From: Pediococcus argentinicus
GTDB taxonomy: Bacteria > Bacillota > Bacilli > Lactobacillales > Lactobacillaceae
Direction of reading: 5' to 3'
DNA length: 64,000 nt
Assembly: GCF_001437605.1 (NCBI RefSeq)
Contig: NZ_JQCQ01000002.1
Span: forward strand, 39,320-103,319
In this document: piece by piece, positions 36,491-45,254 of the stretch
How the letters are laid out: each line of letters starts with the position of its first letter
Numbering within the stretch: the stretch's first letter is position 1
Notes under the pieces: generated by a model
What the model was told of the DNA's origin: nothing
What the model saw: only the letters and a program-made list of their open reading frames with translations
Database searches by the model: none
Position numbers and translations under genes: made by a program

Positions 36491-37342
36491 TTATAGTGTC
36501 CGAACCAAATACACCTCGTGACAAAAGCCTTTCAAGCTGTTCACGATATGCTTTGCTCGCGTTGACTTAGAACAAATTCCAAAAACAGTTGGTCCTGTAC
36601 CACTCATTTGAGCAGCATTGGCACCATATTTAACCATTCGTTCCTTTATTTGCAAAATTTCCGGATACTCTTTGCCTGTAACCTGTTCTAACACGTTCCC
36701 CACGCTAGCACAAATTCCATCAAAGTCATTTTTATCAATTGCATCTAGCATTCGTTCAATCTTTAAATGCTGAATGTTATCGTGGTTCAGCTTATTTAAA
36801 ATATACGGAGTTGAAACACTTAACTTTGGTTTAGCGATAACAATCCACATTGGCGGTAACTTCTTCAATGGTATGACTTGTTCCCCTTTGCCAACTACAT
36901 GGGCAGTTTGTCCATAAACACAAAATGGAACATCCGAGTCAATTTCTAAACCGATTTTAGCTAATTCTTCCAAACTAAGACCAAGCTTCCAAATTCGGTT
37001 TAAGCCACGTAAAACAGCAGCGGCATCCGATGAACCGCCACCCATTCCAGCAGCAACTGGAATATGTTTTCTAATCTCGATCATTACTTTTGCACGAATT
37101 TTAAATCTTTCTTGCAAGATCCGAGCCGCCTGATAAGCCAAGTTACGGCTATCATTCGGCAAAAAACCAGTGTTTGTTTTAACTTTAATTCCAACCTTGT
37201 TAGGAACCACATTAATTTTAACGTAATCTGCTAAATCAACTGACGTCATCACCATATTCCATTCTTGTAATCCATCTGGATGATTAAATGGTGTGTCTAA
37301 AAATAGATTAAGCTTAGCTGGAGCCTTTTCCGTTATCTCCAT
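36491..37342 (-). CDS. ispE: 4-diphosphocytidyl-2-C-methyl-D-erythritol kinase (IspE)
   Basis: 283 residues; GHMP-kinase fold. Landmarks: EKAPAKLNLFLDTPFNHPDG at the start, the ATP loop PVAAGMGGGSSDAAAVLRGL, DSDVPFCVYGQTAHVVGKGE, and the late glycine motif AAQMSGTGPTVFGI. The enzyme belongs to the MEP isoprenoid pathway. A mevalonate-type HMG-CoA reductase gene (45235) is also present in this window, so either both routes exist or IspE has been retained after loss of the rest of the MEP pathway, as is common in lactobacilli that keep ispE beside veg and ksgA. The start has GGTGA five bases upstream. Confidence 0.93.
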   Translation of the reverse strand: MEITEKAPAKLNLFLDTPFNHPDGLQEWNMVMTSVDLADYVKINVVPNKVGIKVKTNTGFLPNDSRNLAYQAARILQERFKIRAKVMIEIRKHIPVAAGMGGGSSDAAAVLRGLNRIWKLGLSLEELAKIGLEIDSDVPFCVYGQTAHVVGKGEQVIPLKKLPPMWIVIAKPKLSVSTPYILNKLNHDNIQHLKIERMLDAIDKNDFDGICASVGNVLEQVTGKEYPEILQIKERMVKYGANAAQMSGTGPTVFGICSKSTRAKHIVNSLKGFCHEVYLVRTL

Positions 37343-37410
37343 GTTTTCACCTGATTCATTTCATAATTCACGTATTTTAAATTCAATTATACTAAAGTTT
37401 GGAGTGAAAT

Positions 37411-37442
37411 AAAAAAGATGATCAAAATGATCATCTTTTTTT
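37411..37442. terminator. Bidirectional terminator between veg and ispE
   Basis: AAAAAAGATGATCA, 3-base loop, TGATCATCTTTTTT: a perfect palindrome that can end veg on the minus strand. Confidence 0.85.
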
Positions 37443-37447
37443 AGATA

Positions 37448-37693
37448 TTATGCGGTTTCTTCACCAAAATCGATGGTGATATTCTTCGTTAAAATATCTG
37501 TATAACTGTATGAAACGCGTTCGAAGGAATTCTCATCTTGATCAAGATCAACAACGAACACTGCAGGATAAGTCTTATGGAGGCGACCGTGGCGTTTAGT
37601 AATCTTCTTACGTCCCGCTTGTGCAACAACCATAATGTCTTCACCGACTTTATTATCAAGCATATCTTTTATTGTAGCTAGTGTGACTGGCAT
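37448..37693 (-). CDS. veg: Veg protein
   Basis: 81 residues. The conserved DQDENSFERVSYSYTDILT block and HGRLHKTYPAVFVVD identify Veg, a small cytoplasmic protein linked to biofilm formation in Bacillus through SinR control. The ATG at 37693 is chosen because GGAAGGTG lies just upstream; the GTG at 37702 overlaps that site. It keeps the classic position between ksgA and ispE and has its own terminator. Its biochemical action is unsettled. Confidence 0.95.
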   Translation of the reverse strand: MPVTLATIKDMLDNKVGEDIMVVAQAGRKKITKRHGRLHKTYPAVFVVDLDQDENSFERVSYSYTDILTKNITIDFGEETA

Positions 37694-37782
37694 TAACTTC
37701 ACCTTCCCATGTGAAACATTGTATCATAGTTTCACAAAGTTCGCAATTATACCACATCAATGTGTCAGTAGCTAGTCATAAC

Positions 37783-38676
37783 TTACTTTTGTTTTAAGTC
37801 AGTTGGTAACAATCGATTACTTAGTCGAATAAAATCTGCCACTGTTAAACGTTCGGGACGAATTTGAGGATCGATTTGTAAATCATCTAAGACAATCTGG
37901 ATTTCTTCCTTGATTTCTGGTGTCTTACCAAACATTCCTTGAAGATTGTTCCACAGATTTTTACGGCGATGCATGAAACATCCATGAACCGTTTTAAAGA
38001 AATGAGCTTCATCATCAGGCTTAACTGTATATTCCGTACGTGGTGTTAAACTCAAAATTGCTGAATCAACCTTGGGCTTTGGAACAAATACTTTGGCCGG
38101 TACTGCAAATTCAATTTTAGTATCCATTCGGTATTGAACCACAACAGATAATGACCCATATTCTTTATTGCCTGGATTAGCTGTTAAACGTTCAGCCACT
38201 TCTTTTTGCATCATAACAACCATTTTTTCAATTGGTAATGAACTCGCCATAAAGTTTTTTAAAATTGGAGTTGTAATGTAGTATGGCAAATTTGCAACCA
38301 CTTTAAGATGATGTTTGCCATCAAGATTTTCCGCAATTTCATTTGCTAAATTTGCTTTTAACACATCGTGATTTAGAACGGTAACATTATCATATGGCGC
38401 TAATGTGTCATCCAATACTCGAATTAGATTTTCGTCAATTTCAAATGCCAATACGTGATGAGCTCGTTTAGCTAATTGTTCAGTTAACGCTCCAATTCCG
38501 GGGCCAACTTCGATTACATCATCTTCTTCTGAAATCTCGGCAGCTGTGACAATATTAACCAAGACATTGGAATCTGTTAAAAAGTTTTGCCCTAAACTCT
38601 TTTTAGCCGATAAACCATATTGTTCAATAATCGCTCTTGTTCGAATCGGATTACCGATTTCAATTTGTTCAGTCAT
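37783..38676 (-). CDS. ksgA: 16S rRNA (A1518/A1519-N6,N6)-dimethyltransferase (KsgA/RsmA)
   Basis: Dimethylates two adenines near the 3' end of 16S rRNA during small-subunit assembly. 297 residues. SAM-binding and catalytic motifs: KKSLGQNFLTDSNV, VIEVGPGIGALTEQLAKRA, LKVVANLPYYITTPI (the NLPY catalytic loop) and PKPKVDSAILSL. The ATG at 38676 has GGAG six bases upstream; the ATG four codons earlier overlaps that site. It overlaps rnmV by 8 bases, so the two are coupled. Confidence 0.96.
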   Translation of the reverse strand: MTEQIEIGNPIRTRAIIEQYGLSAKKSLGQNFLTDSNVLVNIVTAAEISEEDDVIEVGPGIGALTEQLAKRAHHVLAFEIDENLIRVLDDTLAPYDNVTVLNHDVLKANLANEIAENLDGKHHLKVVANLPYYITTPILKNFMASSLPIEKMVVMMQKEVAERLTANPGNKEYGSLSVVVQYRMDTKIEFAVPAKVFVPKPKVDSAILSLTPRTEYTVKPDDEAHFFKTVHGCFMHRRKNLWNNLQGMFGKTPEIKEEIQIVLDDLQIDPQIRPERLTVADFIRLSNRLLPTDLKQK

Positions 38677-39229
38677 GTTTTTCTCCATTCATCTTTGTAA
38701 TTGCATCATCGAACTCCGCTTTGGTAACTTGAAATAGTTGTAATCTTTTTGGTAACTGTTTGGCATTCACGTATCCAATACGGAGAATTTCACCAAGCTC
38801 AAGGCGACGTTGCTTTGCACTGCTGCCAGCAATCAAACCGGCATCAATCAAGTCCGTCCGACTAATTTCAGGTTTGCTTTCTTCATCTTCAGTATATAAA
38901 TGACTAAGAGCCTCACGAATAACAGCCGGATCAGCATGTTCCACTCCCAGACTGCCTTTATGATCTGGAACAGCCTCAGAGCGCTTTAAAAACGCATGTT
39001 TAACGTTTGGCACTGCTGCAGAAATAGTTTTGCGGATTTTCTCACCAGAAAAGTCAGGATCGGTGAACACAATCACCCCTCTAGTCTTCTGCAATTCAGC
39101 AATATATTCTACGGTTTCTTCTGAAATGGCTGAACCACGAGTTTCAATTGTGTCAGCTTTAACAGCCATATTGATTCTTTTTGTGTCGTCCTTACCTTCA
39201 ACGACGATAACTTCTTTTATTTTCTTCAT
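38669..39229 (-). CDS. rnmV: Ribonuclease M5
   Basis: Matures the ends of 5S rRNA precursor. 186 residues. The N-terminal Toprim domain shows VVEGKDDTKRI (metal Glu) and IVFTDPDFSGEKIR (the D-x-D metal pair), followed by LKRSEAVPDHKGSLGVEHAD, a hallmark of RNase M5. It overlaps tatD by 4 bases upstream and ksgA by 8 downstream, forming the tatD-rnmV-ksgA unit common in Firmicutes. Confidence 0.95.
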   Translation of the reverse strand: MKKIKEVIVVEGKDDTKRINMAVKADTIETRGSAISEETVEYIAELQKTRGVIVFTDPDFSGEKIRKTISAAVPNVKHAFLKRSEAVPDHKGSLGVEHADPAVIREALSHLYTEDEESKPEISRTDLIDAGLIAGSSAKQRRLELGEILRIGYVNAKQLPKRLQLFQVTKAEFDDAITKMNGEKHD

Positions 39230-39999
39230 TCTTTAATCCCATAAAATTTACAAGTATTTTGATAAGTGGCTTCTGCTAGCTCATCGGGATTCATATCACG
39301 ATGACGAGCTAATGCTTCTAGCACATATAAAACATATGCCGGTTCATTCTGTTTACCCCGAAGAGGTTCGGGCGCTAAATAAGGTGCATCCGTCTCAACC
39401 ATAATGCGATCCAGTGGTGTTTGGCGAACTGCTTCATGTAAATCCTTCGTCTTTTTAAAACTAGCAACACCACTGTAAGAAATATTCATTCCTAAATCTA
39501 AGAACTTATTTAGCCAATCAACATCGCCATTAAAACTGTGCATCACAGCACCGATGTCAGCTACATCTGCACCTTTTAAGATATCATAAGTATCTTCCAT
39601 TGCGTCACGGCTATGAATAGCAATGGGTAAATTTAAATCATGAGCAATCTGAATTTGCTTTTCAAAAACATGCCACTGCGCTTTTTTAGGCGAAGTATCC
39701 CAGTGATAGTCCAAGCCAATTTCACCAACGGCTACAACCTTTTCGTCAGTCAGCTGTTCTCTTAATACCGCTTCTTCATCACTGTGAAAGTCTTTAGCAT
39801 CTTCTGGATGAAAACCAACTACGGCATAGACATTATCATACTGATGAGCTAGTTCGATGGCTTTGCAATTCAAAACTGTATTCGAACCAACTTGAGCCGT
39901 CTTAACAACTCCCAGTTTACGAGCGTGTTCAAGATAAGCAGCTTCTTCTCCAGAAAAGGCTTCATCGTTTAAATGCGTATGCGAATCAAAAATCTTCAT
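39226..39999 (-). CDS. TatD-family metal-dependent hydrolase
   Basis: 257 residues. The metal-binding motifs of TatD DNases are complete: FDSHTHLND (two His), VAVGEIGLDYHW (Glu), LPIAIHSRDA (His), GAVMHSFNG (His) and VETDAPYLAP (Asp). 3'-5' deoxyribonuclease activity is known for family members. It follows metG and precedes rnmV with a 4-base overlap. Confidence 0.93.
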   Translation of the reverse strand: MKIFDSHTHLNDEAFSGEEAAYLEHARKLGVVKTAQVGSNTVLNCKAIELAHQYDNVYAVVGFHPEDAKDFHSDEEAVLREQLTDEKVVAVGEIGLDYHWDTSPKKAQWHVFEKQIQIAHDLNLPIAIHSRDAMEDTYDILKGADVADIGAVMHSFNGDVDWLNKFLDLGMNISYSGVASFKKTKDLHEAVRQTPLDRIMVETDAPYLAPEPLRGKQNEPAYVLYVLEALARHRDMNPDELAEATYQNTCKFYGIKE

Positions 40000-40017
40000 G
40001 TTTTAATCTCCTAAAAA

Positions 40018-40062
40018 TAAAAGGAATCGTCTCACCTTGAATGGCGTAACGGTCCCTTTTTA
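40018..40062 (-). terminator. Possible terminator after metG
   Basis: On the minus strand AAAAGGGACCGT can pair with ACGATTCCTTTT across an 18-base loop with two mismatches, followed by ATTTTT. tatD starts 18 bases later, so read-through is likely. Confidence 0.5.
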
Positions 40063-40071
40063 AACCGTACT

Positions 40072-42090
40072 TTATGCTAAAACGTCTCCATTTTCATGGC
40101 CCGCTCCAACTTCGACTACGGTAATTTTACCATCTTTTTCAGTTGAAAGAATCATTCCCTGACTCATTTCACCACGCATTTTACGTGGCTTTAAGTTAGC
40201 AACAATTAAAACTTGCTTGCCAACTAGCACATCTGGATCTGGATATGATGAAGCAATACCAGATAAGATTTGACGCGGTTGATTATCTCCAGCATCTAAC
40301 TGGAATTTAAGTAACTTGTCAGCCCCTTCAACATGTCCGGCTTCTAAGATTTGAGCAACTCGAATTTCAACCTTATCAAAAGCTTCAATCCGAATTTCCT
40401 TTTTACCATCTTGTAACGATTCTTGAGCCTGTTCTTTGGCGGCTTCAATAGCTGCACGACCCTTTTTCTTATCAGATTTTGTCATCTGTCCCTGAATAAA
40501 ATCAACTTCTTTTTCAACGTCCAAACGAGGGAAAATTGGTGTTCCCTTTTCAACAACCTTTGTATTGGCAGGAATTCTACCAAAGACTGCATCTTCCATT
40601 CCCATTTGATCTGTATTAAGACCTAATTGATTGAAAATTTCAGTTGGTGCTTTAGTCATAATTGGTTGAATCAATATTGCAATGATTCTCAAGCTTTCCG
40701 CTAAGTGATTCATAACACTTGCGAGCTTACGTTTTGAATCTTCATCATCATTTTTAGCTAGTACCCAAGGTTCAGTTTCGTCGATGTACTTGTTAGTACG
40801 TGAAACTAATTTCCAAATTTCTGACAATGCATCAGAGAAGTGTAAATCATTCATCAATTGTTGATAGTTCTTGACTGTTTGTTGAGCAACGGTTTCTAAG
40901 TCTGTATCAACGTCGTTAACACCAGATTCAAAAGTTGGGATAACTCCACCTTCATATTTGTTAATCATGGCAACGGTACGGTTCAATAGATTTCCAAAGT
41001 CATTAGCTAGATCAAAGTTAACCTTATTTACAAAGTCTTCTGGTGTGAAGATTCCGTCATTTCCATAAGGCATTGCTTTGAGCAAGTAATAGCGCAATGC
41101 ATCTAAGCCATAGTGTTCAACCAATGTATCCGGATAAATTACGTTGCCTTTTGACTTAGACATTTTACCATTCTTCATCAATAGCCATCCATGACCGTAC
41201 ACCTGCTTAGGTAGTGGTAATCCTAATGCGTGTAAAATGATTGGCCAATAAATTGTATGGAAACGAACGATTTCTTTTCCAACAAATTGAACATTGGCTG
41301 GCCAATATTTCTTGAAGTTGGCATCATCGTCACTGCCATAACCCAAGGCCGTAATATAATTTGAAAGAGCGTCAATCCAAACGTAAACAATATGTTTAGG
41401 ATCATTTAAAATTGGCACACCCCATGTAAATCCAGTTCTCGTAGCGGCTAAGTCTTCAAGACCTGGTTTAATGAAGTTATTAATCATTTCGTTCATTCGT
41501 GCAGCAGGCTGAATAAAGTCTGGATGACTTTTGTAGTAATCCAACAACCAGTCAGCGTACTTACTCATCTTAAAGAAGTAAGATTCTTCTTTAACTAATT
41601 CAACTTCATGACCTGATGGAGCTTTTCCACCAATCATCTTACCGTTATCATCACGGTAAACTTCAGCTAGTTGAGATTCTGTAAAGTATTCTTCGTCAGA
41701 AACCGAGTACCATCCCTCATATTCACCGAGGTAAATGTCGCCTTGATCTAATAGTTGTTGAAAAATCTTTTGAACAGCTTTTTCATGATAATCATCTGTT
41801 GTACGAATAAATTTGTCATTGGAGATATCTAGTAACTTCCAAAGTTCTTTAATATCCTTGGCCATTCCATCAACATAAGCTTTAGGAGTTGTTTTAAGTC
41901 CATCAGCTTTTTGTTCAATCTTAAGACCATGTTCATCTGTACCAGTTAAATAGAACACGTCCTTGCCTAATAAGCGTTGAAAACGAGCTTCAGCGTCTAC
42001 AGCAATTGTTGTATAGGAATTTCCAATATGAAGTTTTCCTGATGGATAATAAATTGGGGTGGTGATGTAATAAGTTTCTTTTTCAGCCAT
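40072..42090 (-). CDS. metG: Methionyl-tRNA synthetase
   Basis: 672 residues, the length of the MetG form with a C-terminal tRNA-binding domain. Class I motifs: [11 protein letters not shown] (HIGH-type) near residue 20 and KMSKSKGN near 310, with the tRNA-binding OB fold at the end ([40 protein letters not shown]). No zinc-knuckle Cys set is evident, matching the shorter form. No T-box is seen upstream; a TGATACAAT extended -10 lies about 40 bases before the start. It heads the metG-tatD-rnmV-ksgA cluster. Confidence 0.97.
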   Translation of the reverse strand: MAEKETYYITTPIYYPSGKLHIGNSYTTIAVDAEARFQRLLGKDVFYLTGTDEHGLKIEQKADGLKTTPKAYVDGMAKDIKELWKLLDISNDKFIRTTDDYHEKAVQKIFQQLLDQGDIYLGEYEGWYSVSDEEYFTESQLAEVYRDDNGKMIGGKAPSGHEVELVKEESYFFKMSKYADWLLDYYKSHPDFIQPAARMNEMINNFIKPGLEDLAATRTGFTWGVPILNDPKHIVYVWIDALSNYITALGYGSDDDANFKKYWPANVQFVGKEIVRFHTIYWPIILHALGLPLPKQVYGHGWLLMKNGKMSKSKGNVIYPDTLVEHYGLDALRYYLLKAMPYGNDGIFTPEDFVNKVNFDLANDFGNLLNRTVAMINKYEGGVIPTFESGVNDVDTDLETVAQQTVKNYQQLMNDLHFSDALSEIWKLVSRTNKYIDETEPWVLAKNDDEDSKRKLASVMNHLAESLRIIAILIQPIMTKAPTEIFNQLGLNTDQMGMEDAVFGRIPANTKVVEKGTPIFPRLDVEKEVDFIQGQMTKSDKKKGRAAIEAAKEQAQESLQDGKKEIRIEAFDKVEIRVAQILEAGHVEGADKLLKFQLDAGDNQPRQILSGIASSYPDPDVLVGKQVLIVANLKPRKMRGEMSQGMILSTEKDGKITVVEVGAGHENGDVLA

Positions 42091-42129
42091 GCCAGATCCT
42101 CTATTCTAATCTAAAGTTAATTAACATTA

Positions 42130-42138
42130 ATTGTATCA
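42130..42138 (-). promoter_or_regulatory. Extended -10 promoter of metG
   Basis: TGATACAAT on the minus strand (TGn plus TACAAT), about 40 bases before the metG start, with no clear -35. Confidence 0.4.
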
Positions 42139-42180
42139 TATTTAACGTACTCCACCGCGCCATTTTTAAATCATAACTAC

Positions 42181-43032
42181 TTAAAATAAATCCATTTGCA
42201 CTGGACCCAATCCTCCAAAGTGAAGGCCTAACATTTCTTGAATTTCAGCCGCATTACCAGCCGCGTCGTGATTTCCGTTATTGTTAAAAATAATATCTAC
42301 TTTTTGCGCTGTTTTATTGAGCTCCGTTGCCATTTCACCAATTCGCTTTAGTTCTTCAGTTGAATAATGATAGTTAGTTCGCTCATGCGGTGGTTGATTC
42401 TTAGTTTGAGTCCATCCCGCTAAATTACGACCGTGTAATCGGATAAATACTAATTTTTCATTGGTGATTCGTGGAACTAGAGGTATCCCATTCGTTCCAT
42501 CAAAGGGTTCATCAGCAATCACATGCGTCATTTCAAGGCGTTTAAGGTAAGCAATTGTAGAGTCTCGAACTGCTTCATCGAACCAACTATGATTACGAAA
42601 TTCAATTGATAATGGCAGTCCATCCATCAACTCTCTAATTTCAAAAAGATAGCGAATATTTTTTAAAGTGCAACGAAACGAAGGTGGAAATTGAAATAAG
42701 ACAGTTTCCAATTGTTTAGCTTTAATTAAAGGCTGAAGTATCTTTTTGAAATTAGAAAACTCAATCCGACGGTCTTTACTTAAATAGTCCTCATCCTCAT
42801 TTGGATGATCATGGAGTGTCATTTTTTGATATGCCTTCAGTATAAATTTGAAGTTCTCCGGTACTCGGTGTTGCCAATTAACAACACTTGAGAGCCTAGG
42901 GATCCCATAAAAAGAACTATCCACTTCTACTATTGGAAAATGGCCAGTATATTCAGTTAAAGTTGCTTCTTCCTTACCTTCAACAGATAAACTTGGGTGA
43001 TCTTTCCATGTACTTAATCCAATTTCAATCAT
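42181..43032 (-). CDS. DUF72 (YecE-like) family protein
   Basis: 283 residues, a TIM-barrel family of unknown reaction. Landmarks: IEIGLSTWKDHP at the start, VEVDSSFYGIP, FKFILKAYQKMTLH, VLFQFPPSFRC, LPLSIEFRNHSWFDEAVRD and FIRLHGRNLAGW with conserved acidic and aromatic residues lining the barrel. The start has a GAGGT ribosome site nine bases upstream. It stands alone between metG and a 6-helix membrane protein gene and is probably single-copy. Confidence 0.92.
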   Translation of the reverse strand: MIEIGLSTWKDHPSLSVEGKEEATLTEYTGHFPIVEVDSSFYGIPRLSSVVNWQHRVPENFKFILKAYQKMTLHDHPNEDEDYLSKDRRIEFSNFKKILQPLIKAKQLETVLFQFPPSFRCTLKNIRYLFEIRELMDGLPLSIEFRNHSWFDEAVRDSTIAYLKRLEMTHVIADEPFDGTNGIPLVPRITNEKLVFIRLHGRNLAGWTQTKNQPPHERTNYHYSTEELKRIGEMATELNKTAQKVDIIFNNNGNHDAAGNAAEIQEMLGLHFGGLGPVQMDLF

Positions 43033-43054
43033 TAGCTATTACCTCGATAAAATA

Positions 43055-43081
43055 AAAAGCTGTCAAAAATCGACAACTTTT
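43055..43081 (-). terminator. Terminator after the six-helix membrane protein gene
   Basis: On the minus strand AAAAGTTGTC pairs with GACAGCTTTT over a 7-base loop, followed by TATTTTA. Confidence 0.68.
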
Positions 43082-43090
43082 AGTTTGGTG

Positions 43091-43756
43091 TTATTTAAAT
43101 AGCATTAGTAACAGTGAAAAGATAATCATCATGCCATTTAAAGCAACTAAAAAGACATCTATAAACTTTCCATCAACATGTTTATTAAAGGGACGTACCA
43201 AGAAAGTTAAGCCACCAATATAAGATACTACTGAAAAAACTGGGACAAAGAACATTAATATGAACCCAAATGCAATCAATCCAAATCCGACTCGTTCTGC
43301 CATTGAAAAACGCGTGAAGTTATACTCATGAACCAACGGAATATGAGCGGTTTTGCTGGTAGTCAAGCGCTGAATATCATAAATTTTAATACCAGTTGCC
43401 ACTAATGTATACACGAATAAAAGTGAGCTTGTTACTTTACCGGCTGGATTCGATCCAAAGATTAAAATTGTAATCGCCATACCAAGCATAACCATTTCAG
43501 TGATAAAAAATGCCACAAATTCGCGTGTTTCCGATACTTGATCCGATATTGTAAATGATTGAGGAGTAGTTTTCCGAATCATAATAATCATTCTTATTAA
43601 TATGTAAGCTACTGCACCTGTAATCACTAATGCAAAGAAAATTACAGTTAACAGGTCAATTGTTCCCGTCATCAGACGCCAAAGAAATAAAACAATTGAA
43701 ATAAGCGACGCAATACCCGAGATGTTTGCCGCTCGGTTCCATTCTGTTTCGTTCAT
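43091..43756 (-). CDS. Six-span membrane protein, unknown function
   Basis: 221 residues with six hydrophobic helices and short charged loops (for example RMIIMIRKTTPQS after the second helix, then YDIQRLTTSKTAH between the fourth and fifth). No catalytic motif, signal peptide or known fold is recognised. It has its own terminator and is divergent from the pspC-like gene across 133 bases. A hairpin GGCTC/GAGCC lies in the shared upstream region (43814-43832) and could be an operator. Function unknown. Confidence 0.7.
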   Translation of the reverse strand: MNETEWNRAANISGIASLISIVLFLWRLMTGTIDLLTVIFFALVITGAVAYILIRMIIMIRKTTPQSFTISDQVSETREFVAFFITEMVMLGMAITILIFGSNPAGKVTSSLLFVYTLVATGIKIYDIQRLTTSKTAHIPLVHEYNFTRFSMAERVGFGLIAFGFILMFFVPVFSVVSYIGGLTFLVRPFNKHVDGKFIDVFLVALNGMMIIFSLLLMLFK

Positions 43757-43889
43757 TAATCTAAAATCTCCTATTGAAGAGTAATTGTTATTATTTTAAC
43801 ATTTTAAGACGGCTCTTAACAACCGAGCCCCTAATAGAAAGCCTTTTCATAGTGATTAAGTTATAATAAAGAAAAAGGAGGTTTCTGTT

Positions 43890-44078
43890 ATGGATAAAAA
43901 ATTACACAAATCAAATAATCGTGTCATTGCGGGTGTTTTAGGTGGATTTGCTGAAACATACGGAATTGACAGCTCGCTTCTTAGAATTGGTTACTCGGCT
44001 ATTTCTCTGTTTACTGGGGTGTTACCTGGTGTTATTTTGTATATCATTGCTATGATTGTGATGCCGGATGACGAATAG
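43890..44078 (+). CDS. Stand-alone PspC-domain membrane protein
   Basis: 62 residues, essentially only the PspC core: KKLHKSNNRVIAGVLGGFAE, then YGIDSSLLRIGYSAISLFTG and one long hydrophobic helix ending MPDDE. Phage-shock PspC-type proteins act in envelope-stress sensing, and short ones are found in many Firmicutes. An excellent site (AAAGGAGG) lies 8 bases before the ATG and a TATAAT lies about 25 bases further up. No pspA or LiaFSR gene is in the window. Confidence 0.9.
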   Translation: MDKKLHKSNNRVIAGVLGGFAETYGIDSSLLRIGYSAISLFTGVLPGVILYIIAMIVMPDDE

Positions 44079-44099
44079 GTTTGCGTTCTACTGCAGCAT

Positions 44100-44241
44100 A
44101 AAAGAACCAAGTCATAACTATTGCTGGAACGTAGTGGATTAATTTCAAGCCAAAGTTCGGTCTTGAAACTTAACCTTATTCTAAGTGGTAAACCACTAAG
44201 AATAATTTCACTACTTAGCATAGTTTTGACTTGGTTCTTTT
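44100..44241. repeat. Multi-stem inverted-repeat element between convergent genes (element A)
   Basis: A 15-bp perfect outer stem, AAAAGAACCAAGTCA (44100-44114) with its complement at 44227-44241, encloses further pairings: AACTAT.GCT (44116-44125) with AGCATAGTT (44217-44225), GTAGTG (44131-44136) with CACTAC (44209-44214), a hairpin TTTCAAGCC...GGTCTTGAAA (44143-44168) and a 13-bp hairpin TTATTCTAAGTGG with one mismatch (44176-44205). Next to it on the right is a GTCGA...TCGAC hairpin (44255-44276). No frame of interest is inside. It may be a bidirectional terminator, a mobile miniature element or a structured RNA. Confidence 0.7.
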
Positions 44242-44297
44242 CCTTGCACTCTTTGTCGAATCGCTTCGCTCTCGACCTTTATACTAGAGCTAAAATA

Positions 44298-45254
44298 CTA
44301 CCTTACCGTATATGGCATTCCCATCTCATCGAACAATTCTTTTACGTTTTTATTGTAGAGTTCACGGAAATATTCGTCAGAAGCTACTTTTTTTGGTGTT
44401 GGTAATACGAATGAATTTTGTTTGTCGCTGATACCAATTCCTACGTAAGCTCTTGTTTTAGTCTTTTGTTCGTGTAGATCTGAATGGAAGATTTGGAAGA
44501 CTTGACGCACTTTTAACCTTAATTGGCGTTCGCTGAAGACACTTCCTAGCGTGACAAAATCGATGGCATGGATTTCCGGTAAATTCCAGGCTTGCATCTG
44601 CTCGTCGAACAGTCTAAAAGCGTTTAATACTTTGCGACGTAAATCAAATGGCGACTTAATATCGCGTTGTTGTAATTCGTCTTCAATCTTTTGTGCTGCA
44701 GCAAAAGCTGTTGGATAAAGATCTTCTAATTCAGACTTCACGTTACTGATTCGGTCACCAAAGAAGACAATTGCATCCATCATCATTAGTAATCTTAAAG
44801 TGCTCATTCCGTCAACGTCACCATCATTTTCTGGAGTGATTGTATCTTTAATTCCCTTTATAAATAGTTCTTCGATATTATCATCAACCAATCCCTGACG
44901 ACGTTGTTCACTGACCACAACCTCATGAGCAACAATATCGTATAGTTCTGTAATCAAGACCATTAATTGTTGGTCAGTTTCTGCATCATCAGATGTTAAT
45001 TGGAAATAGATTTGGGGAAATCCTTTTAAAACCATTAATAAATGTAATAACTCGTGTGAAGCTGTGTAATCTGGAGCAGTGATGTCACTGACTTCAATTA
45101 GCATTTTCTGACCGTCACCGACTTGTTGAGCTTGATCATGTCGTACATATCCGGCTTTGTCTTCACCAAAGTGGATTCGAACCTCACCAGGAAAATGTTC
45201 ATTAACCTCTTCTAGTAAGTCTTGAACTTTCGGACTAATTTTTATTTCCGTCAT
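44298..45254 (-). CDS. HEXXH-motif protein, possible metallopeptidase, coupled to mvaA
   Basis: 318 residues, no signal or membrane segment. ASHELLHLLM contains HELLH (His67-Glu68-His71), the zinc-binding pattern of gluzincin/metzincin-like peptidases, with an acidic stretch (ITELYDIVAHEVVVSEQRRQ) about 35 residues later that could supply the third ligand. The rest is helical and unlike any family I can name. The gene starts inside the end of mvaA (20-base overlap), so it is translated with HMG-CoA reductase. A peptidase role is suggested by the motif only; HEXXH also occurs by chance. Confidence 0.6.
   Translation of the reverse strand: MTEIKISPKVQDLLEEVNEHFPGEVRIHFGEDKAGYVRHDQAQQVGDGQKMLIEVSDITAPDYTASHELLHLLMVLKGFPQIYFQLTSDDAETDQQLMVLITELYDIVAHEVVVSEQRRQGLVDDNIEELFIKGIKDTITPENDGDVDGMSTLRLLMMMDAIVFFGDRISNVKSELEDLYPTAFAAAQKIEDELQQRDIKSPFDLRRKVLNAFRLFDEQMQAWNLPEIHAIDFVTLGSVFSERQLRLKVRQVFQIFHSDLHEQKTKTRAYVGIGISDKQNSFVLPTPKKVASDEYFRELYNKNVKELFDEMGMPYTVR

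Noticed and set aside
43814..43832. GGCTC/GAGCC hairpin between two divergent genes taken as a terminator
   Set aside because: No T-run follows on either strand and both flanking genes point away; an operator is possible but unsupported.
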